The notes: generated by a model from the letters alone, not told the origin. DNA of 64,000 nt from Candidatus Aalborgicola danicus (GCA_016703945.1 JADJBC010000008.1:62001-126000); one strand, 5' to 3'. Shown: positions 17,223 to 25,660, counted from the stretch's first letter. Translations and numbers: made by a program.

Positions 17223-18229
17223 TTTTGGTGCCTGATACGCGGGTTGATGATGCCGTAGGCTACGTCCACCAACAGGTTGACGGCCATGACCACCGCACCC
17301 AATAGCAGCATGCCACCTTGCAGCACCGGGTAGTCCCGTCGGCTGATGGCTTCAATCAGCCATTTGCCCACACCGGGCCAGGAGAAGATGGTTTCGGTCA
17401 GAATGGCCCCGGTAAACAACACGCCGACCTGCAGGCCAATCACCGTGATCACCGGGATCAGGGCATTGCGCAAGGCATGGACCGAGACAACACGCAGGGT
17501 CGACAGCCCCTTGGCGCGGGCGGTGCGAATGTAGTCTTCGCCCAGCACTTCCAGCATGGCTGAGCGTGTCATACGGGCGATCACGGCCAAGGGATTGGTT
17601 CCCAACACAATCGTCGGCAGGATGAGGTGGGTCAGGGCTGACTTGAAAGCCCCTTTTTCATCTGACAACAGGGTGTCAATCAGCAGGAAGCCGGTGGTCG
17701 GCTCAATGAAGTACTGAACCGCAATGCGCCCCGACACCGGGGTCAGATCCAGTTGCACCGAAACCAACAGGATCAGCAGCAGTCCCCACCAGAAAATGGG
17801 CATGGAGTATCCGGTCAGTGAGATGCCCATCACACCATGGTCGAGCACCGAATTGCGTTTGACCGCTGCGATGATGCCAGCCGGAATACCAATCAACAGG
17901 GCAAACAGGATGGCGCAAATGGCCAGTTCAATCGTGGCGGGGAACAGAGCGGTAAATTCACTGAGGACCGAGGTCTGGGTGATGATGGATTTGCCCAGGT
18001 CGCCCTGCAATACCTTGCCAATATAGATGCCGTATTGCACGATGACGGGTCGATCCAGCCCATATTCCTTGAGCAGGATGGCGTGGCGTTCGGCATCGAT
18101 ACCACGTTCACCGGCCAGCGTCTCGATGGGGTCGCCCGGCACCAGACGAATCAGGAAAAACGCCAACAGTGTCATGCCGAAAAATGTCGGAATGATCAGG
18201 CTCAGGCGCGTGAAAATAAAGCGCAGCAT
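17219..18229 (-). CDS. dppB: Peptide ABC transporter permease DppB
   Basis: 336-residue permease with six predicted transmembrane helices. The start MLRFIFTRLSLIIPTFFGMT, the FLIRLVPGDPIETLAGERG segment and the EAA loop region (YIRTARAKGLSTLRVVSVHALRNALIPV) are typical of DppB. It opens the dppBCDF(A) operon. Only 76 bases separate it from the upstream H1-like gene, and these contain a terminator, so its own promoter must lie in or overlap that short space, or transcription depends on read-through. Confidence 0.92.
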   Translation of the reverse strand: MLRFIFTRLSLIIPTFFGMTLLAFFLIRLVPGDPIETLAGERGIDAERHAILLKEYGLDRPVIVQYGIYIGKVLQGDLGKSIITQTSVLSEFTALFPATIELAICAILFALLIGIPAGIIAAVKRNSVLDHGVMGISLTGYSMPIFWWGLLLILLVSVQLDLTPVSGRIAVQYFIEPTTGFLLIDTLLSDEKGAFKSALTHLILPTIVLGTNPLAVIARMTRSAMLEVLGEDYIRTARAKGLSTLRVVSVHALRNALIPVITVIGLQVGVLFTGAILTETIFSWPGVGKWLIEAISRRDYPVLQGGMLLLGAVVMAVNLLVDVAYGIINPRIRHQK

Positions 18230-18261
18230 GGGTTGGTCTGGGTAGCGGGTGAGGATACGAA

Positions 18262-18284
18262 AAAGGCCGGTGAACCCGGCCTTT
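18262..18284 (-). terminator. Intrinsic terminator between the H1-like gene and dppB
   Basis: Stem AAAGGCCGG (18262-18270) and CCGGCCTTT (18276-18284) with a 5-base loop. On the minus strand it is followed by a T-run (TTTTTCG), ending the H1-like transcript before dppB. Confidence 0.8.
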
Positions 18285-18305
18285 CTTGGTTTGGCATGAT
18301 GCCAA

Positions 18306-18779
18306 TTATTTGAGGTGTTTGCCGATCAGGCCAGCCATCTCAAACATGGACACCTGCATCTTGCCGAAGACTTCCTTGAGCTTGGCGTCTGCGTTGATCA
18401 TGCGCTTGTTCACAGCGTCTTGCAGTTTGTGCTTCTTGATGTAAACCCACAATTGCTTCACCACTTCGGTGCGAGGCAATGGGCTGTTGCCGACGATGGA
18501 AGCCAAAGCGGCGCTGGGCGTCAGTGCCTTCATGAACGCAGCATTCACGGTGCGTTTCTTGGCGGGGGCCTTTGCAGCCGCCTTCTTGGCCGGGGCGGCT
18601 TTTTTGGCTGGCGCGGCTGCCTTGGCAGGAGCTGCGGCCTTTTTCGCAGGCGCCTTGGCGGCTACTTTCTTTGCGGGAGCTGCTGCTGCCTTTTTAGCAG
18701 GAGCGGCTACCTTTTTGGCCGGAGCGGCTGCCTTTGCAGGTGCCGCTTTTTTTGCCGGAGCTTTTTTTGCAGTTGCCAT
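18306..18779 (-). CDS. Histone H1-like AAK-repeat protein with a SWIB domain
   Basis: 157 residues. The first ~75 are a low-complexity Lys/Ala/Pro tract of PAKKA-type repeats, like eukaryotic H1 tails and bacterial Hc1/BpH1-like DNA-binding proteins. The rest (from about 80: FMKALTPSAALASIVGNSPLPRTEVVKQLW...) is a SWIB/MDM2-type fold. It probably binds DNA and affects nucleoid structure. The start at 18779 has AAGGA upstream. The repeat tract can vary in length between strains through slippage. It diverges from rraA across a region of repeated TTGG-type motifs and ends at a strong terminator. Confidence 0.88.
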   Translation of the reverse strand: MATAKKAPAKKAAPAKAAAPAKKVAAPAKKAAAAPAKKVAAKAPAKKAAAPAKAAAPAKKAAPAKKAAAKAPAKKRTVNAAFMKALTPSAALASIVGNSPLPRTEVVKQLWVYIKKHKLQDAVNKRMINADAKLKEVFGKMQVSMFEMAGLIGKHLK

Positions 18780-18810
18780 GATTGATTGTCCTTCTTGAAG
18801 TTGATTAATC

Positions 18811-18924
18811 ACCAGTGAAAAGCTGCCCCTTCACTGGTACCCGGATGCTACTGGAGAAAAAGGGGCTTATCCAGTGGAAAAATCAGTTTTTCATTGGGAA
18901 ATGTTGTTTTTTCCATTGGAGAAT
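18811..18924. promoter_or_regulatory. Array of repeated YTGG motifs between the H1-like gene and rraA
   Basis: The region contains an inverted repeat ACCAGTGAA (18811-18819) / TTCACTGGT (18830-18838), then further sites ACTGGAGAA (18850), CAGTGGAAA (18872), CATTGGGAA (18892) and CATTGGAGAA (18914). The TGG cores lie at 18835, 18852, 18875, 18895 and 18917, spaced 17 to 23 bases, close to two helical turns. This looks like a multi-site operator in a divergent promoter region. The binding protein is unknown. Confidence 0.45.
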
Positions 18925-18955
18925 AGGCCTATTGATCAAAAAGGAGTGACTGCGA

Positions 18956-19477
18956 ATGGCCAAGGACTTTGCGACCTGCGATCTTTGTGACGCATACAAG
19001 AACGACACCAGCAATGATTTTCGCGTGCTTGCGCCCGTTTTTCGGGACTTCGGTGCGGTGAAAAAGTTCTCCGGTCCGGTAGAAACCGTCAAGTGTTTCG
19101 AGGACAACAGCCTGGTCAAGGCTGCAGTGGATTCACCCGGCTATCTGGAAACACCAGAAGGCCGTGTCGGCAAGGTGCTGGTAATCGACGGCGGGGCTTC
19201 ATTGCGTCGGGCCCTGCTGGGGGGCAATCTGGGTGCGGCCGCTGCCCGCAACGGCTGGGCCGGTGTGGTGATTGATGGCTGTGTGCGTGACATGGCGGAA
19301 CTGGCGACCCAAGCGGTTGGCATTCGTGCATTGGCTCCCATGCCGCTGCCGACGGAAAAGCGCAACCAAGGGCAAGCCCAGGTTGCGGTGCAAATACAGG
19401 GTGTCTGGGTGCGACCCGGTGATTGGTTGTATGCCGATGAAGACGGCATAGTGGTGGCCTCTAAGGCGCTGGTGTAA
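18956..19477 (+). CDS. rraA: RraA-family protein (RNase E regulator / HMG aldolase fold)
   Basis: 173 residues matching the RraA family over the full length: TCDLCDAY at the start, GKVLVIDGGASLRRALLGGNLGAAAARNGWAGVVIDGCVRD (about 75-115) and VRPGDWLYADEDGIVVA near the end. E. coli RraA binds RNase E and lowers its activity; related proteins are 4-hydroxy-4-methyl-2-oxoglutarate aldolases, and the GNLGxxAxxNGW plus DGxxRD residues are shared by both, so the role is not settled by sequence. AAAGGAG precedes the ATG. The 3' end overlaps the convergent DMT transporter gene by 17 bases. Confidence 0.85.
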   Translation: MAKDFATCDLCDAYKNDTSNDFRVLAPVFRDFGAVKKFSGPVETVKCFEDNSLVKAAVDSPGYLETPEGRVGKVLVIDGGASLRRALLGGNLGAAAARNGWAGVVIDGCVRDMAELATQAVGIRALAPMPLPTEKRNQGQAQVAVQIQGVWVRPGDWLYADEDGIVVASKALV

Positions 19478-20426
19478 CGGTTCTCCCGGAGGGCAGGGTG
19501 GCCAGCAAAACACCCAGCAGGGCAATGGAAAATGCCAGCAACTGGATGCCAGTCAGTGTTTCCCCGAGTACAAAAACGCCAACCAGCGCCGCTGAAATGG
19601 GCAGCATCACGGTAAAGACGCCAGCACTGGCGGCTGGCACAGACTTGAGTCCCGTCATCCAAAGCCAGACGGTCCAGACACTGGCGGCCATCGCGTAGAA
19701 CACCAGCAACATCCACGATGACCCGGAAACCGTCGCAAAGTCAAAACGCAACGCGGCGTAAAGCCCCATGGGTGTCACCAGCACAAAGCCCCACAGGTTA
19801 ATGATGGCCGCGATGCGTTTGGGTGACACCGTGCCGGTTAACTTCTTGCCGATCACGGCGTAGGCTGCTTCACACAAAACTGCAACAAACACCAAAATGT
19901 TGCCCCAGAGAACTTTATTATCAGCCAAATCAGCCTCTAGCCCACGTGAAACCTGCGTGGGTAGCTCTTTTTTTGATAGCGCAAGCACGGCAATGCCCAT
20001 CACACCACAGCCGATGGCCAACCATACCCGCAGGCCGATTCGCTCCTTCAAAAATGCCCAGCTCATCAGCGCCACCACCGCAGGAATGGTCGACATGATC
20101 ACCCCGGCGGACACGGCCGTGGTCATGCTGACACCAAACAACATGGCGATGGAAAACAAAAAATTGCCGAAAAAGGATTCCAGGAACAGCAACCGTTTGG
20201 TGGCGCCATTCATGGGCGCCTCATGTGGTGCGCGTTTGAGCCAGTGCGCCATGGCAAGGCCGCCAATGCCAAATCGCAGCCAGGCCAGCAGAAACACGGA
20301 AAGTGCGGCCACCAGCGGTTTGGAAAGGGCCACGTAACTCCCCACCAGCGCCATACTGAGCCCCAGAAAGCAATAAGCCAGCCATCGGCTGGGGGCGGGG
20401 TGTGCGTTAGAGGTATCGGATGCCAT
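19461..20426 (-). CDS. EamA/DMT family transporter
   Basis: 321-residue inner-membrane protein with two EamA halves of about five helices each (about 14-150 and 178-315). It is a drug/metabolite-type exporter; substrate unknown. The linker between the halves (LSKKELPTQVSRGLEADLAD, about 150-170) is encoded by a copy of the dispersed ~50-bp element read in frame, so this cytoplasmic loop was probably created or lengthened by repeat insertion. It is divergent from the polyamine-type ABC genes, with 45 bases between starts. Confidence 0.85.
   Translation of the reverse strand: MASDTSNAHPAPSRWLAYCFLGLSMALVGSYVALSKPLVAALSVFLLAWLRFGIGGLAMAHWLKRAPHEAPMNGATKRLLFLESFFGNFLFSIAMLFGVSMTTAVSAGVIMSTIPAVVALMSWAFLKERIGLRVWLAIGCGVMGIAVLALSKKELPTQVSRGLEADLADNKVLWGNILVFVAVLCEAAYAVIGKKLTGTVSPKRIAAIINLWGFVLVTPMGLYAALRFDFATVSGSSWMLLVFYAMAASVWTVWLWMTGLKSVPAASAGVFTVMLPISAALVGVFVLGETLTGIQLLAFSIALLGVLLATLPSGRTVTPAP
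19931..19980 (-). repeat. Dispersed ~50-bp element, copy 3 (inside the DMT transporter gene)
   Basis: Read on the minus strand: GCTAT-CAAAAAA-AGAGCTACC, then ACGCAGGTTTCACG, then TGGGCTAGAGGCTG. It is in frame in the coding sequence and encodes the inter-domain loop. Confidence 0.7.
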
Positions 20427-20471
20427 GGGTGACGGAAAATAAACTGAGAACCAAGTCGAAAACCCAGGATC

Positions 20472-21689
20472 ATGCCCTATCTAAAATGCGGTTTTGTTTC
20501 CGTTCCATCTAGAAAACTCTCTCTACAAGGCAAACCGGTGGTACCCAATTCAGATGCACAGCACGCAAGCCCCACGGCGGCTACACCGTTTCTGCAAATC
20601 CAGCAAGTGGTCAAGAAGTTTGACGACGTATTCGCAGTAAACGAGTTTACGCTGGATATTCAAAAGGGCGAGATCTTTGCCTTGTTGGGCTCATCGGGCT
20701 GCGGAAAATCCACACTGTTGAGAATGCTGGCCGGTTTTGAAGTTCCCACCTCCGGCAAGATTCTGCTGGCTGGGCAGGACATCGTGGGACTTGCCCCCTA
20801 TGAGCGCCCGATCAACATGATGTTCCAAAGTTATGCGCTGTTTCCCCATCTGACCGTTTGGGACAACATCGCCTTTGGCTTGCGGCGTGACGGCATGCCC
20901 AAGCCCGAAATCGCGATACGTGTGGAGCAGATGCTGGACCTCGTTCAGCTCAAGGCGTATGCGAAGCGCAAGCCGCACCAGTTGTCGGGTGGTCAACAGC
21001 AGCGGGTTGCGTTGGCACGCAGCCTTGCCAAGCGACCCAAGTTGTTATTGCTCGATGAACCGCTGGGCGCGCTGGATGCCAAACTGCGCCAGCAAACCCA
21101 ATTGGAGCTGGTGGACATCATCCACCAGGTGGGGGTGACCTGCGTCATGGTCACCCATGACCAGGAGGAAGCCATGACCATGGCGACGCGCATTGGCGTC
21201 ATGAGCGAAGGCCGGATTTTGCAAGTTGCCGCGCCTGACGAAATCTACGAAACACCGAACTGCCGGTTCGTCGCCGACTTTATCGGCAGTGTGAATCTGT
21301 TCAAAGGTACGGTGGAGGTGGACGCCCCAGACCATGTGGTGATTGGCGGTCCTGAGTGCCAACATTACGTCAGCCACGGCATTACCGGTACACCAGGTAT
21401 GGCGGTGCATGTGGCGGTACGTCCCGAAAAGATGGTCATTCAACACACCGCGCCCTTGGAGGAAGACCGAGAGTCAGCCGCTGAAGTGGGTTTCAACGTT
21501 GTACAGGGCGCCATCGAACACCTGGCCTATTTGGGCAATCTGACAACTTACCATGTTCGTCTGGATGTTGGATCACTCGTCAAAGTCACCCATACCAATG
21601 CCGCCCGCCACACCACTACGGTGTTAAGCGTGGGTGACCGCGTGTTTGTGTGGTGGTTTGGTAGCGACGTTGTTGTGTTGACGCGGTGA
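20472..21689 (+). CDS. potA: Polyamine-type ABC transporter ATPase
   Basis: 405-residue ATPase of the spermidine/putrescine (PotA/PotG) group: Walker A GSSGCGKST, Q-loop MMFQSYALFPHLTVWDN, signature LSGGQQQRVALARSLA, Walker B LLLLDEPLGALD, switch MVTHDQEEAM, and a C-terminal TOBE region (about 290-400). It forms an importer with the two permeases downstream. The ATG at 20472 has only a weak ribosome site; a GTG at 20538 with AAGG at good spacing is an equally plausible start and would give 383 residues. Substrate class is inferred from family resemblance. Confidence 0.85.
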   Translation: MPYLKCGFVSVPSRKLSLQGKPVVPNSDAQHASPTAATPFLQIQQVVKKFDDVFAVNEFTLDIQKGEIFALLGSSGCGKSTLLRMLAGFEVPTSGKILLAGQDIVGLAPYERPINMMFQSYALFPHLTVWDNIAFGLRRDGMPKPEIAIRVEQMLDLVQLKAYAKRKPHQLSGGQQQRVALARSLAKRPKLLLLDEPLGALDAKLRQQTQLELVDIIHQVGVTCVMVTHDQEEAMTMATRIGVMSEGRILQVAAPDEIYETPNCRFVADFIGSVNLFKGTVEVDAPDHVVIGGPECQHYVSHGITGTPGMAVHVAVRPEKMVIQHTAPLEEDRESAAEVGFNVVQGAIEHLAYLGNLTTYHVRLDVGSLVKVTHTNAARHTTTVLSVGDRVFVWWFGSDVVVLTR

Positions 21690-21695
21690 TGCCCC

Positions 21696-22610
21696 ATGAC
21701 GACAAAGACCATGAAACCGCTTGTTGAACCGCACCGTCTGAATCGGATCTGGGGCCGCAGAGCCGTCATCGGCGTGCCTATGGCTTTTCTGCTGTTGGTT
21801 TTTCTTGTGCCATTTCTTGTGGTTTTCAAGATCAGCGTGTCCGAAATGGACGGTGTCTCTTTCAGAGACGTGGTGACTTGGGCTGAAGGCGCCATTCACT
21901 TTCATATCAAGTTCGACAATTACCTCGGGCTGGCCCAGGACGCGCTGTATTTTCAAACCTACCTGAGTTCGTTGGGTTTTGCCGCGCTGACAACATCGAT
22001 CTGCCTGTTGCTGGCTTATCCGTTTGCCTACTTTTTGGCCCGCAGCCCGGCCGATAAACGTCCCGCATTGTTGATGCTGGTCATGCTGCCGTTCTGGACC
22101 TCATTCCTGCTGCGGGTCTATGCCTGGAAGATGCTGCTGGCCGACGCCGGGGTGTTCAACACCCTTGCCATGGCGGCTGGTTTGATCGCCGAGCCGATCA
22201 AGATGATGAACACGCCTTTTTCCATGGTACTGGGCATGGTCTACACCTACCTGCCTTTCATGATTTTGCCGCTGTATTCCAACCTGGTGAAAATGGATCT
22301 ACGCTTGTTGGAAGCAGCCTTGGATCTGGGCGCTACACCTTGGCAGGCGTTTTGGCGCATCACCGTGCCGCTCTCGCGCAGTGGCATTGCGGCGGGCTCG
22401 ATGCTGGTTTTTATTCCCTGCGTGGGGGAGTTTGTCATTCCCGAGTTATTGGGTGGCCCGGAGACGCTGATGATTGGTCGCGTGTTGTGGGATGAGTTTT
22501 TCAGCAACAACGACTGGCCCATGGCGGCGACCGTGGCGGTGGTTATGGTGCTGCTGATCATTGTGCCGATGGCCTTGTTCAGCAAATCGCGGGCGGAGGC
22601 ACGGGCATGA
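21696..22610 (+). CDS. potB: Polyamine-type ABC transporter permease 1
   Basis: 304-residue permease of the PotB/PotH group with six predicted helices. Typical features are RPALLMLVMLPFWTSFLLRVYAWKMLL and the EAA loop (LLEAALDLGATPWQAFWRITVPLSRSG, about 205-230). The start lies 6 bases after the ATPase stop. The end overlaps the second permease by four bases. Confidence 0.88.
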   Translation: MTTKTMKPLVEPHRLNRIWGRRAVIGVPMAFLLLVFLVPFLVVFKISVSEMDGVSFRDVVTWAEGAIHFHIKFDNYLGLAQDALYFQTYLSSLGFAALTTSICLLLAYPFAYFLARSPADKRPALLMLVMLPFWTSFLLRVYAWKMLLADAGVFNTLAMAAGLIAEPIKMMNTPFSMVLGMVYTYLPFMILPLYSNLVKMDLRLLEAALDLGATPWQAFWRITVPLSRSGIAAGSMLVFIPCVGEFVIPELLGGPETLMIGRVLWDEFFSNNDWPMAATVAVVMVLLIIVPMALFSKSRAEARA

Positions 22611-23446
22611 GCTTCAATAGTGGTCGTTGGGCGTCCTGGGGCTGGATGTCGGTGGTCTTTGTTTTCTTGTATCTGCCCATCCTGACCTTGGTAGTTTTGA
22701 GCTTCAATGCCAGCCCCATGGTGACCCAATGGGGCGGCTGGTCGTTACGCTGGTACTCGGAATTGGCCAATGACGCGGAAATCGTCAATGGTTTTGTGCT
22801 GTCGCTGCAAATAGCTTTCCTGACCGCGTGTTCGTCGGTGGTACTGGGCACGCTGGCGGCGTTGTCCTTGCACCGTTTCAAGCGTTTCCCGGGCCGGACG
22901 TTGTTTGCTGGCATGGTGAGTTCACCGCTGGTGATGCCGGAGGTGATTATTGGCCTGTCGCTGCTGTTGATGTTGGTCTCAGTGCAACGCTTGTTTGGTT
23001 TCCCTGAGCGTGGGCTTGTCACCATCTGGCTGGGTCATACCTTGTTGGGCATGGCCTATGCCACGGTGGTTGTGCAGTCTCGCCTGCAAGAGCTGAGCCC
23101 GCAGTTGGAGGAAGCGGCGCAGGACCTAGGCTGCCGCCCTCTGCAGGTGTTTTTCCTCGTGACCTTGCCACTTATAGCCCAGGCCGTTGGATCAGCATGG
23201 TTACTGACCTTCACGCTGTCGCTGGACGACGTGGTGTTATCTGCGTTCCTGTCGGGGCCAGGGTCAACCACCATGCCCATCACCATCTTCAGTCGCGCGC
23301 GTTTGGGACTCAGCCCCAGTGTCAACACGGTTGCGACCCTGACCGTGGCCGTGGTCAGTGTGGGCGTTTTGGTTGCCAGCGTGTGGATGTCCCGCGCGGA
23401 AAGGCGTCGTGCGCAGGAAATGGCTGCGGCTTATCGGGATGCCTGA
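22607..23446 (+). CDS. potC: Polyamine-type ABC transporter permease 2
   Basis: 279-residue permease of the PotC/PotI group, beginning with a long first helix (VVFVFLYLPILTLVVLSFN) and carrying the EAA loop QLEEAAQDLGCRPLQVFFLVTLPLIA (about 163-188). It completes an importer with the two preceding genes. No periplasmic binding protein (PotD/PotF) gene follows; an intrinsic terminator and isocitrate lyase come next, so the binding protein must be elsewhere. Confidence 0.88.
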   Translation: MSFNSGRWASWGWMSVVFVFLYLPILTLVVLSFNASPMVTQWGGWSLRWYSELANDAEIVNGFVLSLQIAFLTACSSVVLGTLAALSLHRFKRFPGRTLFAGMVSSPLVMPEVIIGLSLLLMLVSVQRLFGFPERGLVTIWLGHTLLGMAYATVVVQSRLQELSPQLEEAAQDLGCRPLQVFFLVTLPLIAQAVGSAWLLTFTLSLDDVVLSAFLSGPGSTTMPITIFSRARLGLSPSVNTVATLTVAVVSVGVLVASVWMSRAERRRAQEMAAAYRDA

Positions 23447-23469
23447 GCGCGCTTGAGCGACCTTTTTGC

Positions 23470-23494
23470 CATCATTTTTCATGATGATTTTTTG
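23470..23494 (+). terminator. Candidate terminator after the polyamine-type transporter
   Basis: CATCAT (23470-23475), loop TTTTC, ATGATG (23481-23486), then ATTTTTTG. The stem is AT-rich and short, but the T-run is good. Confidence 0.5.
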
Positions 23495-23547
23495 CATTTC
23501 ATAATGTGGATTTATCTGCATTTTCGAGTGAAATATTTGCAAAAAAG

Positions 23548-23594
23548 ATGTCTTATATAAGACATAAGATGCGCCACAAGTCTTATACAAGACT
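23548..23594 (+). promoter_or_regulatory. Two palindromic operators upstream of isocitrate lyase
   Basis: A perfect 18-bp palindrome ATGTCTTATATAAGACAT (23548-23565) is followed by a near copy AGTCTTATACAAGACT (23579-23594, one mismatched pair). Their centres are 30 bp apart, about three helical turns, on one face of the DNA, 70-115 bases before the aceA ATG. Palindromes of this shape are typical of GntR or TetR-type dimers; which regulator binds is unknown. Confidence 0.6.
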
Positions 23595-23662
23595 AGAATA
23601 AACCCGTAGCCTGCAACACCTCACCCGTTCAGGCACCGTTTCATTAACTACGGAGTGATTCC

Positions 23663-24967
23663 ATGACTACTCAGACCCGTGAACAGCAAATCGCAGCCCT
23701 TGAAAAAGACTGGGCGACCAACCCCCGCTGGAAAGGCATTAAGCGCGGTTACACCGCCGCTGACGTGGTGCGCCTGCGCGGCTCTTTCCAGGTCGAGTAC
23801 ACCTTGGCCCGCCGTGGTGCTGAAAAGCTGTGGGATCTGGTCAACAACACGCCTTACGTTAACTGCCTGGGTGCACTGACTGGCGGACAGGCCATGCAAC
23901 AGGTCAAAGCTGGCGTCAAAGCCATCTACTTGTCTGGCTGGCAAGTCGCTGCAGACAACAACGAGTATTCCGCCATGTACCCCGACCAGTCGCTGTATCC
24001 CGTGGACTCGGTGCCAAAGGTTGTCGAGCGCATCAACAATTCGTTCAGCCGCGCTGACGAAATCCAGTGGTCCAAGGGTGTTGGCCCTGGCGACAAGGGT
24101 TATATCGATTACCACGCGCCCATCGTTGCTGACGCGGAAGCCGGTTTCGGTGGCGTGTTGAACGCCTACGAACTGATGAAGGCCATGATCCGCGCTGGTG
24201 CGGGTGGTGTGCACTTCGAAGACCAATTGGCCTCCGTGAAGAAGTGCGGTCACATGGGTGGCAAGGTGCTGGTCCCCACCACCGAAGCCTGCCAAAAGCT
24301 GATCGCGGCCCGTATGGCTGCCGACGTGTACGGCGTACCAACCTTGGTGATTGCCCGTACCGATGCCGAAGCTGCTGACCTGTTGACCAGCGACTACGAT
24401 GCCAACGACAAGCCATTCCTGACCGGTGAGCGCACCGCCGAAGGCTTCTACAAGACCAAGAAGGGTCTGGATCAGGCCATCAGCCGCGCCGTGGCCTATG
24501 CCGAGTACGCCGATCTGGTGTGGTGCGAAACAGGTACTCCCGACCTGGAGTTTGCCAAGAAGTTTGCCGATGCCGTGCACGCCAAGCACCCCGGCAAGAT
24601 GCTGGCCTACAACTGCTCGCCTTCATTCAACTGGAAGAAGAACCTGGACGACGCGACCATTGCCAAGTTCCAGAAGGAACTGGGCGCCATGGGTTACAAG
24701 TACCAGTTCATCACGCTGGCTGGTATCCACAATATGTGGTACCACATGTTCGACTTGGCACAAGACTACGTTGCACGCGGAATGACCGCCTATGTCGAGA
24801 AGGTGCAAGAGCCCGAATTCGCAGCCCGCGAGCGCGGTTACAGCTTCGTGTCGCATCAGCAGGAAGTGGGCACCGGTTACTTCGACGAAGTGACCACCGT
24901 GATCCAGGGCGGCAAGTCCAGCGTGACGGCGCTGACTGGATCCACGGAAGAAGAGCAGTTCCACTAA
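23663..24967 (+). CDS. aceA: Isocitrate lyase
   Basis: 434 residues, full length. It splits isocitrate into glyoxylate and succinate, the first step of the glyoxylate bypass for growth on acetate or fatty acids, in the cytoplasm. Visible motifs: NCLGALTGGQAMQQVKAG near the N terminus, the active-site signature KKCGHMGGKVLVPT (about 192-205, with catalytic Cys), RTDAEAA and YNCSPSFNW. A good ribosome site (ACGGAGTG) precedes the ATG at 23663. No malate synthase gene is adjacent. Regulation is probably through the two palindromes upstream, and a strong terminator follows. Confidence 0.96.
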   Translation: MTTQTREQQIAALEKDWATNPRWKGIKRGYTAADVVRLRGSFQVEYTLARRGAEKLWDLVNNTPYVNCLGALTGGQAMQQVKAGVKAIYLSGWQVAADNNEYSAMYPDQSLYPVDSVPKVVERINNSFSRADEIQWSKGVGPGDKGYIDYHAPIVADAEAGFGGVLNAYELMKAMIRAGAGGVHFEDQLASVKKCGHMGGKVLVPTTEACQKLIAARMAADVYGVPTLVIARTDAEAADLLTSDYDANDKPFLTGERTAEGFYKTKKGLDQAISRAVAYAEYADLVWCETGTPDLEFAKKFADAVHAKHPGKMLAYNCSPSFNWKKNLDDATIAKFQKELGAMGYKYQFITLAGIHNMWYHMFDLAQDYVARGMTAYVEKVQEPEFAARERGYSFVSHQQEVGTGYFDEVTTVIQGGKSSVTALTGSTEEEQFH

Positions 24968-24989
24968 GAAGAGCGGTTCTTCCATAATA

Positions 24990-25026
24990 GAAAGCCGGGT
25001 CTCTGCAAAGAGGCCCGGCTTTCTTT
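24990..25026 (+). terminator. Intrinsic terminator after aceA
   Basis: Long stem AGAAAGCCGGG ... CCCGGCTTTCT (24990-25000 and 25013-25023), with inner TCTCT/AGAG pairs and loop GCAA, followed by TTATTT. Confidence 0.85.
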
Positions 25027-25048
25027 ATTTGGAAGAGGGTACAGGCCC

Positions 25049-25660
25049 ATGGCTGAACAGTTTTCCTTTCCCGGGTTTGGCGACCTGCCGCAAGCGCCTG
25101 TCGCCAACAAGGCCAAACCCGCCGCCAAGGGCGAGCGACTGCCGTATGCGCTGAAGTTCTCGATATTTCCAAGGCCTTCTGAAGCGCAGGAAATTGCCAG
25201 GCTTACTGGTCCCATGTTGCGGGCACTGGGGCTCACCGGAAAACCGTTGATGTCGCAGCGCCTGCATGTCACGGTGCACAACCTGGGTGAATACGCAGAA
25301 GTGCCTGACGACCTCATTGCCACGGCCATACGCGCGGGCGATGCGCTTGCGTTTGATGCGTTTGAAGTGGCTTTTGACTGCGCAATGAGCTTTCCCAGCG
25401 CTGGCACCTACGTGCTATCTGGTCATGAAGGCACGCGTCAGCTCACCACCTTTCACGAGGAACTCGGGGAGTCCATGCGCAGCCAGGGTCTGCGCGCCGG
25501 GCGCAGCTTCACGCCCAGCATGGCGCTGGTGTATGACAAGCACTTTGTCGCGGAGCATCCCATCGTGCCTGTGTGCTGGATAGCGCGTGAATTTGTGTTG
25601 ATCAGAAGCCATATTGGGACGGGGATCTACGACACACTGCGAACCTGGACCACCCGTTGA
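25049..25660 (+). CDS. LigT-like 2H phosphoesterase, second motif degenerate
   Basis: 203-residue protein of the 2'-5' RNA ligase/cyclic phosphodiesterase (2H) superfamily. The first catalytic motif is intact (LHVTVHNLG, His73), but at the second position the sequence reads FTPSMALVYD, with Ser157 where His is expected. The enzyme is therefore probably inactive or changed in activity. The start at 25049 has GAGGG about 12 bases upstream. It is followed 68 bases later by a paralogue with both motifs. Confidence 0.75.
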   Translation: MAEQFSFPGFGDLPQAPVANKAKPAAKGERLPYALKFSIFPRPSEAQEIARLTGPMLRALGLTGKPLMSQRLHVTVHNLGEYAEVPDDLIATAIRAGDALAFDAFEVAFDCAMSFPSAGTYVLSGHEGTRQLTTFHEELGESMRSQGLRAGRSFTPSMALVYDKHFVAEHPIVPVCWIAREFVLIRSHIGTGIYDTLRTWTTR

